Shown: positions 1 to 8,540, counted from the first letter of the stretch. The stretch is 64,000 nt of DNA from CAZAMB01 sp964486335 (GCA_964486335.1 CAZAMB010000002.1:62001-126000); one strand, 5' to 3'. The notes: generated by a model not told the origin, from the sequence alone. A program made the numbers and translations.

Positions 1-888
1 AACCACTGCATGTCGTTCGGCGGGTGCGATTGCACAGCGCTGAGCGGCGTTTCGCCGATTCACGAATACTCGCACGGCGGGACGCCGAACCGATGCTCGA
101 TCACCGGCGGAGAAGTGTATCGAGGCTGCGCGATACCGGAATTGGCGGGCACGTATTTCTTCGCGGACTATTGCAGCGGGCAGATCTGGAGCCTGCGACG
201 CGATGGTGAGGTCGTGACGGTGGTAGATCGCACCGAAGAATTGGCTCCGATCGCACCGCTGGACCTTCGGCTCATTTCCTCGTTCGGAACGGACGCGCAG
301 GGGGAAATCTACCTATGCGATCGCGGCAACGGCGAGGTGTTCAAGATTGTTCCAGTCGGCGGGACGGCCACACGGATCGTGGACTCCGATCCGCCGGGCG
401 GGGCGATTGACGCCCGGACCCCGACCGCGGCCGACGGGAACAGCGCGGAGGGATGGCGCGAGGTGTCGATCGGGTTTGACGGACCCGCGGGCTGTCTTTT
501 GGCGGATGAATTCACGGTTGTACAAGAGGGCGGATCGGGGGAGGCCCCCAGCCTGGTCGGCCTGGAGGCGATCGGCCCGAGTCGGCTGCGGATGCGTCTG
601 GATCGACCGATTTCTCCGCTGGCGTGGACCACAATTCGGCACGAAGCGAGCGGAACACAAGTGCGCCTTGGGTACCTTCCAGGAGATGTGAATGCCGACA
701 AGACGAGCGTACCTTCGGACATTCTCGATTTGATTGATTCGCTCAATGGTCTGCCTCCCGTTCGATCGATCTGGTCAACGGACATCGATCGATCGGGCGA
801 GACAACGCCTGCGGACATCCTTGAGTTGATTGATCTCCTGACGGGAGCCATTGGCTCGACGGCGTTCAACGGCGCGCGACTTCCGTAA
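1..888 (+). CDS. Secreted sorbosone-dehydrogenase-like beta-propeller protein with dockerin-like tail (3' part only)
   Basis: The reading frame is open to the left window edge (residues N-H-C precede the first Met at base 10), so the 5' part is missing. The first ~115 residues match the C-terminal blades of the glucose/sorbosone dehydrogenase (PQQ-type, HHIPL1-like) fold: an H-E-Y-S-H segment, then ITGGEVYRG and FFADYCSGQIW. These proteins are usually exported oxidoreductases or sugar-binding propellers. After a poorly conserved linker, residues ~222-280 carry two dockerin-type calcium loops (GDVNADKTSVPSDILDLID and DIDRSGETTPADILELID). Planctomycete extracellular proteins often carry such tails. 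Sugar oxidation is a family-level guess, because the catalytic and cofactor part lies outside the window. Confidence 0.8.
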   Translation, partial: NHCMSFGGCDCTALSGVSPIHEYSHGGTPNRCSITGGEVYRGCAIPELAGTYFFADYCSGQIWSLRRDGEVVTVVDRTEELAPIAPLDLRLISSFGTDAQGEIYLCDRGNGEVFKIVPVGGTATRIVDSDPPGGAIDARTPTAADGNSAEGWREVSIGFDGPAGCLLADEFTVVQEGGSGEAPSLVGLEAIGPSRLRMRLDRPISPLAWTTIRHEASGTQVRLGYLPGDVNADKTSVPSDILDLIDSLNGLPPVRSIWSTDIDRSGETTPADILELIDLLTGAIGSTAFNGARLP

Positions 889-1590
889 CATCGAACGGCG
901 CGCATTCGACGTGCGATCATCGCGCGCTGATGACAAACTCGTCGTTCAATTCGATGAACAAATTGCTTCGTGACGATCGTACGCGTTTCGTTCAATTCCT
1001 TCAAACGGCGCGTTTCGCGGCGCGTTGGCAAGTCCAAAAACAAAAATTTTCAAAAAATTTTTTCTGAACGCTTTCCCGACTTCATCGACGTCGAAAACGA
1101 CGCACGAGCGCATGCGCAGGCATGACGTTGACATGCCCCAGATGAACAACGAGCGGCGCTTCAGATCGTCAATCAATGCCTGATCCGTTTGTCGGCGACG
1201 CGCATTCGTTGTTCGCTGCGCATCGTTTCGGTTTTGAATTTCGGCAGCGCACTCAGCATTCCTTTATACGACGGCAGGAAAGCGAGTTGACGACGCCTGA
1301 CGCGCATTTTTCCCTTGATTTTCCGATGATTTCACACTTTCGGCCATTTCGCTTGCGGCCGCTGCGCGGCGGCAGCGACGGCGATCGACGACGGCTGAAT
1401 GTTCGTTCGACAATGACTTAAGATCGGCCATGTCGCCGCACGCGCACCCAAAACCGCTTGATGAAGAGTTGAACGATCGTGCGCTGTCGGTATCGACGCA
1501 TTGGATGGCGTTGAAGTCCTGATGCGGAGTGTTCGGCGGTCTTGGGCGTACCCATTCGTTCGACGACGGAAGGCGCGTCAGATCGTTGTT
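889..1590. other. Long non-coding stretch, no supported gene
   Basis: No reading frame here has a plausible ribosome-binding site or recognisable protein. Composition is unusual: many short words such as CGTTCAATTC, GACGACG and GCGCATTCG recur, and an A/T-run block at about 1035-1065 stands out from the GC-rich surroundings. It may hold an untranslated RNA or a decayed gene; neither can be shown by reading. Confidence 0.5.
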
Positions 1591-1633
1591 TTGACAAAAT
1601 TTCTTTTGACAGCGTGAAAGGCGCGTGTAGGAT
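1591..1633 (+). promoter_or_regulatory. Strong sigma70-type promoter for the lysine-rich small ORF
   Basis: A perfect -35 box TTGACA at 1606-1611 is followed after 16 bases by TAGGAT at 1628-1633 (4/6 to TATAAT). A second TTGACA lies at 1591-1596. The predicted start of transcription near 1640 leaves a leader of about 20 bases containing only the Shine-Dalgarno sequence. Confidence 0.6.
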
Positions 1634-1659
1634 TTTGTTCAAGAAAGGAGGTGACGTTT

Positions 1660-1728
1660 ATGGCGAAGAAACGCAAAGCAGCCAAGGCTTCGAAGAAGAA
1701 AGCCAAGAAGGCCGCAAAGAAGAAGTAG
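1660..1728 (+). CDS. 22-residue lysine/alanine-rich peptide (histone H1-like tail)
   Basis: The ORF encodes M-A-K-K-R-K followed by alternating A, S and K runs, 22 residues with 12 Lys and one Arg and no acidic residue. A near-perfect Shine-Dalgarno sequence AAAGGAGGTGA (1644-1654) precedes the ATG by 5-6 bases, and the unit has its own promoter (1606-1633) and intrinsic terminator (1839-1890). The composition resembles the repetitive C-terminal arms of bacterial histone H1-like proteins (Hc1/AlgP type), so nucleic-acid binding is a reasonable inference. It is too short for a family assignment. Alternatively the ORF could be a translated leader within a small RNA of roughly 250 bases. The tidy expression signals argue that it is real. 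Confidence 0.6.
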   Translation: MAKKRKAAKASKKKAKKAAKKK

Positions 1729-1838
1729 TACCGTGATGCACGGCCTGTCGGCGTGATTCACGCCGGACCGCACGTCGGCTCACGCCACGGCAGTCGACAA
1801 GGTTCAGAGCGAGCGAACGACGGGCACGGCGAAACTTG

Positions 1839-1890
1839 GACGATACGGAAGATGCTGCACGCCACGGCGGCATCTTCCGTTCGTCTTTTT
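1839..1890 (+). terminator. Intrinsic terminator of the small lysine-rich gene
   Basis: A long stem pairs GACGATACGGAAGATGCTG (1839-1857) with CGGCATCTTCCGTTCGTC (1868-1885) across a short loop and runs straight into a T tract (TCTTTTTAT). It is one of the best terminators in the window and ends the transcript that starts near 1640. Confidence 0.85.
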
Positions 1891-2145
1891 ATCGGAACGC
1901 TAAAACGTCAGACCGTTGAGCGCCACGCGATCACAAATACTCCAGCAGGTCAATTCCCGGCCGCCACCGCACGGTTACCGCTGACTCCGAAACTCACTCA
2001 TTCGCTACCCCAAGGCTCATGCCAAGAACGGCAGGCTGTTGCAGTCGGAAACCGAGAGGGTCGATAATACCCTTGGAAAACCGCGCGCCGGGCGGGTTGA
2101 TCGAAAGGGCGACAAGGGTCGTCTGGCGCAGGCCCGCTCCCTCAT

Positions 2146-2166
2146 CCTTGACGATTCTCGTCAAGG
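2146..2166. repeat. Perfect 9-bp-arm hairpin
   Basis: CCTTGACGA and TCGTCAAGG are exact inverted repeats separated by TTC. There is no T tract after it, so it is not a standard intrinsic terminator. It sits in a cluster of palindromes. Confidence 0.7.
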
Positions 2167-2195
2167 ACGGGCTCTTCGGGCTCGGAATGACGGAC

Positions 2196-2232
2196 CCCAG
2201 TGGTCTCACTTGGCAAGGGGAACGGCGATAGG
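2196..2232. repeat. Intergenic repeat related to the one at 4836-4870
   Basis: The run GGTCTCACTTGGCAAGGGG plus AACGGCGATAGG aligns with GGTCCCCTTTGGTAAGGGGG plus ACGGCGTTAGG at 4839-4869. The two copies differ by a few substitutions. Confidence 0.6.
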
Positions 2233-2262
2233 CCGCGCGGACTAAAGCCGCGGCTCGCTACG
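2232..2262 (+). repeat. REP-like palindrome, copy A
   Basis: GCCGCGCGGACTAAAGCCGC then GGCTCGCTACG. It shares the core TCCGCG..GAAG..CGCGGCTCGC with copies at 27358-27390 (reverse orientation), 33156-33183 and 49533-49560, all between genes. Confidence 0.6.
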
Positions 2263-2393
2263 AAACGGCGCTGGAGTCGAGCGAACTGCCGGCCAGCCCG
2301 CTGGTTAGTGAAGTTCGCGGTTCGGATCATCGTATTGCTCTTTCGTTACTACGAGGACCTGGGATGGCAGGGGAAACTCGACGGGATGGACGA

Positions 2394-3488
2394 ATGTTGA
2401 AGGTTCTTTGTGTTTGTGGGGCGCGGCCGAACTTCATGAAGATCGCGCCATTGATGGAGGAACTGTCGAAGGCGGCAGGTGTTCAACCCCTTTTGGTTCA
2501 TACTGGCCAACACTACGACGAGCGGATGAGCAAGCTATTCTTCGGCGACCTCGGGATACCCAAGCCGGATGTCAACCTTGAGGTGGGAAGTGGATCGCAC
2601 GCGGTGCAGACGGCCGAGGTCATGAAGCGGTTTGAGCCGGTGTGCATCGAGCATAGACCTGACTGGGTGGTGGTGGTCGGCGACGTGAACAGCACGATCG
2701 CGTGTGCGTTGGTGGCGGTGAAGCTGGGCATTCGGGTAGCGCACGTGGAAGCGGGACTACGGAGCTTCGACCGCGCGATGCCGGAGGAGGTCAACCGCGT
2801 ATTGACTGACGCGATCAGCGACCTGCTTTTCGTGACAGAACCGAGCGGGGTGGAGAACCTCCGCCGCGAGGGAGTCGCGGAAGAGAAGATTCACTTTGTC
2901 GGGAACGTGATGATCGATTCATTGCTGCGGAGCCGGGCGAAGGCGGATCAATCGAAGATTCTGAAGGAACTGAACCTTACCGCGAAGACGTACGCGGTGG
3001 TGACCCTGCACCGGCCGAGCAACGTAGATAATGTCGAGAACTTCTCGGCGATTCTGGCGGCATTGGAGCGCATCGCGAAGGACATGGATATCGTGTTTCC
3101 GGTTCATCCGCGCACAAGGAAGAATCTCGGCGCGTTGGGGCTGGAGGGCCGCATGAATGCGGTCAAGGCGCTCAAGCTGGTGGAACCGCTGGGGTATCTG
3201 GACTTCATGAAGCTGACGGCCGAGGCGGCGGTGGTGTTGACGGATTCGGGGGGCATTCAGGAGGAAACGACGATTCTCGGCGTGCCGTGCCTGACGCTTC
3301 GCGATAATACGGAACGTCCGGTGACGATTTCGCAGGGGACGAATCGACTGGTGGGTAATACTACGGCGGGGATTCTCAAGGCGTATGAGGATGCGCGGCG
3401 GAATCCGCCGTCGGGCAAGCGTCCGGAACTTTGGGATGGACGGGCCGCGGAGCGAATCGTGGCGGTGATGACGGGAGCGGGCGGATGA
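2394..3488 (+). CDS. wecB: UDP-N-acetylglucosamine 2-epimerase (non-hydrolysing)
   Basis: This cytoplasmic enzyme interconverts UDP-GlcNAc and UDP-ManNAc for surface polysaccharides. The N-terminus MLKVLCVCGARPNFMKIAPL matches the family's first Rossmann strand. Later come HTGQHYDERMS, the E-AGLRSFDRAMPEE-NR stretch and the UDP-binding LTDSGGIQEE motif near residue 290. At 364 residues it is full length. An in-frame ATG lies 10 codons upstream at 2364, but the family N-terminus favours 2394. It overlaps the next gene by four bases (ATGA), indicating translational coupling, and is the first gene of the polysaccharide locus. Confidence 0.9.
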   Translation: MLKVLCVCGARPNFMKIAPLMEELSKAAGVQPLLVHTGQHYDERMSKLFFGDLGIPKPDVNLEVGSGSHAVQTAEVMKRFEPVCIEHRPDWVVVVGDVNSTIACALVAVKLGIRVAHVEAGLRSFDRAMPEEVNRVLTDAISDLLFVTEPSGVENLRREGVAEEKIHFVGNVMIDSLLRSRAKADQSKILKELNLTAKTYAVVTLHRPSNVDNVENFSAILAALERIAKDMDIVFPVHPRTRKNLGALGLEGRMNAVKALKLVEPLGYLDFMKLTAEAAVVLTDSGGIQEETTILGVPCLTLRDNTERPVTISQGTNRLVGNTTAGILKAYEDARRNPPSGKRPELWDGRAAERIVAVMTGAGG

Positions 3489-4801
3489 ACATTTCGGTCG
3501 TGGGTACAGGCTACGTCGGACTCGTGGCGGGCGCGTGCTTTTCGGACAGCGGGCATCGGGTGGTTTGCGTGGATAAGGATGCGTCGAAGATTCGACGGCT
3601 CAACGCGGGAGAGATTCCGATCTTCGAGCCGGGGCTTGCGGAGATCGTGGAGCGGAACAAGCGGGCGGGCCGGCTGGTGTTTTCGACCGACCTTGACGCG
3701 TCGATCAAGCACGGGCGGATGATCTTTATCGCGGTGGGAACGCCGGAGGGGGTCAACGGAGAGGCCGACCTGTCGGCGATCCTCGGCGTGGCGACGACGA
3801 TCGGGAAGTTGATGGACGGCTACCGCGTGGTGGTGATGAAGAGCACGGTCCCGGTAGGAACGCACAAGCGGGTGTCGGCGGCGATCGCAGCGGAGACGGA
3901 TCATCCGTTTGATTATGTGAGCAATCCGGAGTTCTTGAAGGAAGGGGCGGCGATCGAGGATTTCATGCGTCCTGACCGGGTGGTGATCGGGACGACGAAC
4001 CCGGCGGCGGCGGAGATCATGCGCGAAATGTACGCGCCGTTCATGCGACGAGATGAGCGAATCCTAATGATGGACCCGGCGAGCGCGGAGATGACGAAGT
4101 ATGCGGCCAATGCGATGTTGGCGCTGCGAATATCGTTCATCAATGAAATGTCGGGGCTTTGCGAGAAATATGGTGCGGACATCGAAAGCGTGCGGCGCGG
4201 CGTGGGTTCGGACTCGCGGATCGGGAGTGCTTTTCTGTATCCGGGAGTCGGGTACGGCGGGTCGTGTTTTCCCAAGGACGTGAGCGCGCTGGTGGCCATG
4301 GGGGCGGCCGTGGACTTTCCGGCGACGCTGGCCGCAGCGGCTCGCGACGTGAACGCGCGGCAGCGGAAGCGGTTTGCCCAGCGGGTGATTGATCACTTTG
4401 GGTCGGCGTGCAACAAGACGACGATCGCGGTGTGGGGGCTTGCTTTCAAGGCGTGGACGGACGACGTGCGGGAGTCTCCGGCGATCGCGGGGATCAAGAT
4501 GTTCGCGGAGCGGGGGATAAAGATTCGGGCGCATGATCCAGAGGCGATGAGCAACGCGGGCGAACTGCTGGGAAACGGCGTGGAGATGTGTGACGACGCG
4601 TACAAGGCGATTGAGGGCGCGGACGCGCTGGTGATTTTCACGGATTGGCCACAGTTTCGGACGCCGGACTTTGAGATGATGGCGTCGAAGATGCGCGGGA
4701 AGGTGATCTTCGACGGAAGGAATCTTTACGATCCCGGAGCGATGGCGCGGCGAGGATTTGCGTATCACTGCATCGGGAGACCGACGAGGGCAGCGAAATG
4801 A
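3485..4801 (+). CDS. ugd: UDP-glucose/GDP-mannose 6-dehydrogenase family protein
   Basis: The family oxidises the C6 hydroxyl of a nucleotide sugar to a uronate using two NAD+. Visible motifs are the NAD-binding GTGYVGLVAG at the N-terminus, NPEFLKEG-A around residue 140, and the catalytic Cys in GYGGSCFPKD near residue 260. The C-terminal UDP-binding domain includes G-L-A-F-K and DVRESPA. The length of 438 residues is typical. The start at 3485 overlaps the epimerase stop. In context (wecB before it, a UDP-glucuronate-epimerase-like SDR after it) UDP-glucose is likely, but UDP-ManNAc dehydrogenase (WecC role) is also possible because wecB is coupled to it. Confidence 0.88.
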   Translation: MNISVVGTGYVGLVAGACFSDSGHRVVCVDKDASKIRRLNAGEIPIFEPGLAEIVERNKRAGRLVFSTDLDASIKHGRMIFIAVGTPEGVNGEADLSAILGVATTIGKLMDGYRVVVMKSTVPVGTHKRVSAAIAAETDHPFDYVSNPEFLKEGAAIEDFMRPDRVVIGTTNPAAAEIMREMYAPFMRRDERILMMDPASAEMTKYAANAMLALRISFINEMSGLCEKYGADIESVRRGVGSDSRIGSAFLYPGVGYGGSCFPKDVSALVAMGAAVDFPATLAAAARDVNARQRKRFAQRVIDHFGSACNKTTIAVWGLAFKAWTDDVRESPAIAGIKMFAERGIKIRAHDPEAMSNAGELLGNGVEMCDDAYKAIEGADALVIFTDWPQFRTPDFEMMASKMRGKVIFDGRNLYDPGAMARRGFAYHCIGRPTRAAK

Positions 4802-4831
4802 TGTGGCGATTTGGTGATGTCGTGATTTTCA

Positions 4832-4915
4832 CCCCCTATGGTCCCCTTTGGTAAGGGGGACGGCGTTAGGTGGTGCGAACCTAGAAACCACTGCTCAGAG
4901 AGCAGTGGCACCAAG
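4832..4915. repeat. Two intergenic hairpin repeats
   Basis: GTCCCC...GGGGAC at 4840-4860 and CCACTGCT-CAGAG-AGCAGTGG at about 4889-4909 are back-to-back palindromes between ugd and the epimerase gene. The first resembles the unit at 2196-2232. No T tract follows either. Confidence 0.6.
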
Positions 4916-4969
4916 CACCAAGTTCGGCGAAGCGGACGAACGACCGAATTGCCAGGTAAAGGTGGTTGA

Positions 4970-5962
4970 TTGAGCAGAATCGTGGTGACGGGCGGAGCGG
5001 GGTTTATCGGGTCGCACCTGTGCGAGGCGCTGCTGCGCGCCGGGCACCGGGTGGTCGCGTTCGACAACTTCGACGATTTCTACGATCCGGCGGTGAAGCG
5101 GGCGAATCTCGAGGATTCGCTTCGGCACGAACGATTCGAGTTGATTGAGGGTGACATTCGACGAGTCGGGGATGTTCGAGAAGTGCTGGGCGAAGGGGCG
5201 GATGTCGTGGTTCATCTTGCGGCGCGGGCGGGCGTGCGGCCTTCGATTGAGCAGCCGTTGCTCTATGAGGAAGTCAACGTTCGCGGGACGAACGTGTTGC
5301 TGGAGACGTGTCGTGAAATCCGCGGGTGCCGGTTCATCTTCGGCAGCAGTTCGAGCGTCTACGGAAATAACGAGAAAGTGCCGTTCGCGGAGTCCGACAG
5401 CGTTGACGCGCCGATCTCGCCGTATGCGGCGACGAAGCGGGCGGGAGAGCTGCTCTGTCGGACGTATCACCATCTTTACGGAATGCCGATCAACTGTCTT
5501 CGGTTTTTCACGGTGTACGGACCTCGGCAGCGGCCTGACCTGGCGATACACAAGTTTGCGCGGCTGATGGAGGCGGGCCGGCCGATTCCGGTGTTCGGTG
5601 ACGGGAGCATGAGCCGCGACTTCACATACATCGATGACATTGTCGACGGCGTGATGCGAGCGATTGAGCGATGCCGGGGATTTGCGACGTACAATCTCGG
5701 CGAGTCGAAGCCGGTGTCGGTGAACGAACTGATCGCGGCGCTGGAACGAGCGATGGGCACAAAGGCTGACATCGAAAGATTACCACTTCAGCCGGGCGAC
5801 GTGCGACGGACGTTCGCGGATGTGACGCTGGCGCGACGGGCACTCGGCTTCGAACCGAAAACGGGGATGGAAGTCGGACTTTCGCGGTTCGTGGAGTGGT
5901 TCCAAAAAAACCGAACCGCGACAAGCCGACGTGGGCAGGATCGGATTCTTGTAGCTTCATGA
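4970..5962 (+). CDS. NAD-dependent sugar-nucleotide epimerase, UDP-glucuronate 4-epimerase-like
   Basis: An extended short-chain dehydrogenase that reversibly epimerises C4 of a UDP-sugar. The NAD site GGAGFIGSH lies at residues 7-15, the catalytic Ser region SSSVYGN near 125 and the catalytic Tyr-Lys pair in PYAATKRAGE near 150. R-F-F-T-V-Y-G-P-R-Q-R-P and the FGDGSMSRDFTYIDDIV segment are typical of UDP-glucuronate 4-epimerases. Length 330 residues. Translation appears to begin at TTG 4970, because the family N-terminus starts there and AAAGGTGG precedes it. Its substrate would be the product of the upstream dehydrogenase (UDP-glucuronate to UDP-galacturonate). Confidence 0.87.
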   Translation: MSRIVVTGGAGFIGSHLCEALLRAGHRVVAFDNFDDFYDPAVKRANLEDSLRHERFELIEGDIRRVGDVREVLGEGADVVVHLAARAGVRPSIEQPLLYEEVNVRGTNVLLETCREIRGCRFIFGSSSSVYGNNEKVPFAESDSVDAPISPYAATKRAGELLCRTYHHLYGMPINCLRFFTVYGPRQRPDLAIHKFARLMEAGRPIPVFGDGSMSRDFTYIDDIVDGVMRAIERCRGFATYNLGESKPVSVNELIAALERAMGTKADIERLPLQPGDVRRTFADVTLARRALGFEPKTGMEVGLSRFVEWFQKNRTATSRRGQDRILVAS

Positions 5963-6005
5963 CAGATTCCTGAAAAGCAGGCGGGATGGCCTGTCAACTC
6001 GTGTT

Positions 6006-6076
6006 TGCACCGGTTGGAAGCCGGTGCCACCAGTTGGGTGGCTATTTTTCAGCGGTTGGAAACCGGTGACACCGGG
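6006..6076. repeat. Tandem imperfect palindromes between polysaccharide genes
   Basis: CACCGGTTGGAAGCCGGTG with CCACC, then CAGCGGTTGGAAACCGGTG with ACACC about 40 bases later, are two copies of one short palindromic unit. They may act as mRNA hairpins between cistrons. Confidence 0.65.
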
Positions 6077-6137
6077 CAGAGGGGATCTTCAACTGGCAGA
6101 AATGGTGTTCGTTACCAATCGATAGAACATTCAATTC

Positions 6138-7364
6138 ATGCACGTCGCGTACATTCATCAGCATTTCTCGACCAAGCGCGGAGCGACGGGGACTCGTTCC
6201 TATGAGATGAGTCGGCGGCTGATCGCTGCGGGGCATCGGGTGACGATGATCTGCGGCGCGTTCGAACTGGGCGACACGGGATCGTCGAGCACGAACGTCG
6301 AGCGCGTAACGGAAAGCAACGTGGACGGCATTCGCGTGCTGCGGGTGAATGAACCGTATGCGAACAAGATGGGATTCGCGCGGCGGGTGATGGCGTTCGG
6401 GCGATTCGCGCGAGCGGCGGAGAAACTGGTCTCACGACTCGACGCCGATCTGGTCTTTGCAACGTCGACGCCGCTTACCGTCGGTTTGCCCGGAAAGAAG
6501 GGTTCGCGGCGACTTGGCGTGCCGTTCGTGTTCGAGGTGCGGGACCTGTGGCCTGAGCTGGCGATCGCGATGGGGGTCGTCCGGAACCCGCTACTTAAGT
6601 GGTATCTGCGCCGGATGGAGCGGCGGATTTACTTCGCGGCGAAGCACATCATCGCGCTTGCGCCGGGGATCGCCGAGGGCATCGCGCGAACGGGCTATCC
6701 GGCGGATCGCATCACGATGATCCCGAACAGTTGCGACCTCGATCTGTTTCGACTGAGCAACGAGCCGCTGATCGACGAACGTTTCGGGAATCACGATGAC
6801 TTTCGGCTTGTGTTCACCGGAGCGCATGGACGAGCCAACGGGCTGGACGCGGTGTTGGACGCGGCCGCGGTGCTGAAGCGTCGCGGCGTCACGGGCGTGC
6901 GGTTCGTGTTCATCGGCGAGGGCGGACACCGCGAGCGATTGATCGAGCGGAGTCGGCGCGAGGGACTGGACGAACTGACGCGCTGGGTGAAGTCGATGCC
7001 GAAGGAGGAATTGGCACGGATTCTGCCGCGGATGGATGTCGGGCTGATGATTTTGAAGAACGTGCCGTCGTTCTATTTCGGCACGTCGCCGAACAAGTTT
7101 TTTGACTACATTTCTTGCGGGCTTCCGGTGCTGAACAACTATCCGGGGTGGCTGGCGGGGATGATCGAGGAACACGGTTGCGGAGCGGCCGTGCCGCCGG
7201 ACGACCCCAGGGCGTTTGCCGATGCGGTGATTCGGATGCGGGAGGAACGCGAGACTTTGAAGTCAATGGGTTTGATGGCGAGGCAACTGGCCGAAAGGGA
7301 GTTTTCTCGCGACGTGCTTGGTGCGCGGTTTGTGGAGGTGCTCGAACGCGCGGGCAAACGTTGA
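6138..7364 (+). CDS. Glycosyltransferase family 4, WbuB-like
   Basis: A GT-B cytoplasmic sugar transferase acting on lipid-linked saccharide. The N-terminus (H-V-A-Y-I-H-Q-H-F) and the RDLWPE motif near residue 135 are hallmarks of WbuB-type GT4 proteins. The C-terminal half has the donor-binding pattern around F-I-G-E-G-G, GTSPNKFFDY and CGLPVLN near residues 310-335. Full length at 408 residues. It follows the sugar-nucleotide genes and precedes a polysaccharide deacetylase, consistent with building the same exopolysaccharide. Donor and acceptor sugars are not readable. Confidence 0.85.
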   Translation: MHVAYIHQHFSTKRGATGTRSYEMSRRLIAAGHRVTMICGAFELGDTGSSSTNVERVTESNVDGIRVLRVNEPYANKMGFARRVMAFGRFARAAEKLVSRLDADLVFATSTPLTVGLPGKKGSRRLGVPFVFEVRDLWPELAIAMGVVRNPLLKWYLRRMERRIYFAAKHIIALAPGIAEGIARTGYPADRITMIPNSCDLDLFRLSNEPLIDERFGNHDDFRLVFTGAHGRANGLDAVLDAAAVLKRRGVTGVRFVFIGEGGHRERLIERSRREGLDELTRWVKSMPKEELARILPRMDVGLMILKNVPSFYFGTSPNKFFDYISCGLPVLNNYPGWLAGMIEEHGCGAAVPPDDPRAFADAVIRMREERETLKSMGLMARQLAEREFSRDVLGARFVEVLERAGKR

Positions 7365-7455
7365 TGGGGCATTTCCGACGCTCCTTATTCAGCATGAGCA
7401 GGCGTGTGACGATGAATTCCTAGCGAGTTCATCGCAACTCGCGGCAAGGAGCGCG

Positions 7456-8361
7456 ATGACCGCCGGTGCAATAATCAACAATGCGCTTACGGTGGACGTG
7501 GAAGACTGGATTCAGTCCGTCCACGACGTGACGGCTGCGCTGACGGATCGATTCGTTCGAAATACACACAAGGTGCTGGGGCTATTGGCGGAACGCGGGG
7601 TCTCGGCGACGTTTTTCGTGCTCGGATTGGCTGCGGAAAAGTCACCGACGCTTGTGCGTGAGATTCACGATGCAGGCCACGAGGTGCAAAGCCACGGATA
7701 CGGGCATCGGCTCATCCATACGCAGTCGCCGGCGGAGTTTCGGGAGGACGTCACGCGGTCGAAGCGGTTGCTCGAAGACTTGCTCGGGGTGCCGATCACG
7801 GGATATCGCGGTCCCGCATTCTCAATCACCGAGCGGACCCGATGGTCGCTCGACATTCTGGCGGAGGAGGGGTTTCGCTACGATTCGTCGATCTTCCCCA
7901 TAGCGATGCCAAGGTACGGCATTTCGGGAACGCCGCGCGAGCCGCACGTCGTCACGACGTCGAGCGGGCGCACGCTCATTGAAGTACCGGTTTGTTGCCT
8001 GCGGGTGGCGGGTATTCGCATACCGGCGGGCGGGGGGGGTTACCTGCGGTTGTGGCCGTACAGTGTCACGAGTGCAGCCGTCCGACAGATGAATGCGGAG
8101 GGCAAAGCGGCAGTGCTTTACATTCATCCGTATGAGTTCGCTCCGAATGAGGTTTCTGAGCTGGGCGTTCGAATTTCCCATCGTCGGCGGCTGCACCAGT
8201 CCCTTGGCCGATCGGGCATTCCAGGAAAAATCGGTCGCCTGCTCGGCGAATTCTCGTTTGGAACGATCGGGCAGGTTCTTTCCGCGTGGTCTTCGAGGAA
8301 ACCTTCCACCACTTCTGAAGCATCGTCGATTAAGACCCACAATCCATTGGCGGTTGCGTGA
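7456..8361 (+). CDS. Polysaccharide deacetylase of the exosortase-associated type (NodB homology)
   Basis: A metal-dependent carbohydrate esterase 4 protein that removes N-acetyl groups from a glycan. LTVDVEDW near the N-terminus supplies the catalytic and metal Asp, HEVQSHGYGH supplies the two metal His, and RGPAFS is the third motif. The C-terminal part ends with Y-I-H-P-Y-E-F, typical of the XrtA/PEP-CTERM-locus deacetylases with a DUF3473-like tail. The start at 7456 has AAGGAG five bases upstream; the frame extends further up but overlaps the GT4 gene. 301 residues. This subtype fits a genome with IPTL-CTERM sorted proteins, where exopolysaccharide genes and the sorting machinery often co-occur. 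Confidence 0.85.
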   Translation: MTAGAIINNALTVDVEDWIQSVHDVTAALTDRFVRNTHKVLGLLAERGVSATFFVLGLAAEKSPTLVREIHDAGHEVQSHGYGHRLIHTQSPAEFREDVTRSKRLLEDLLGVPITGYRGPAFSITERTRWSLDILAEEGFRYDSSIFPIAMPRYGISGTPREPHVVTTSSGRTLIEVPVCCLRVAGIRIPAGGGGYLRLWPYSVTSAAVRQMNAEGKAAVLYIHPYEFAPNEVSELGVRISHRRRLHQSLGRSGIPGKIGRLLGEFSFGTIGQVLSAWSSRKPSTTSEASSIKTHNPLAVA

Positions 8362-8389
8362 TTCCGGGGCCGCCCTTCTTTGCTGCGGA

Positions 8390-8540
8390 GGTCCGTGACA
8401 CTTTCGGCGGGCGGCGCGCTTCGCCCATCCGAACCCCAAGCGCCAGCGCGGGGCCTTGACTGATGATAGGTCGCGAGAACCAAGGCCCGTCGCTCGCGCT
8501 CCGGGTTCGGATTGATTCCTCGCCGGAACTGTCACGGACC
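8390..8540. repeat. MITE-like palindromic element, copy 1
   Basis: Outer arms GGTCCGTGACACTTTCGGCG (8390-8409) and CGCCGGAACTGTCACGGACC (8521-8540) are inverted repeats with three mismatches. Inside, CATCCGAACCCCAAGCGC and GCGCTCCGGGTTCGGAT form a second inverted pair. A 12-base direct repeat, TTGCTGCGGAGG, flanks it (8380-8391 and 8542-8553) and could be a target-site duplication, although its right copy is also part of a second hairpin (8543-8573). A second copy is at 63622-63809. It encodes nothing. Confidence 0.75.

Larger units (their letters stand above)
1891..2393. other. Repeat-rich intergenic region before the polysaccharide locus
   Basis: No gene is supported here. The stretch is mainly palindromic repeats, listed separately: a hairpin at 2146-2166, a low-complexity unit at 2196-2232 and a REP-like unit at 2232-2262. 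It lies directly upstream of the sugar-nucleotide operon. Confidence 0.6.
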
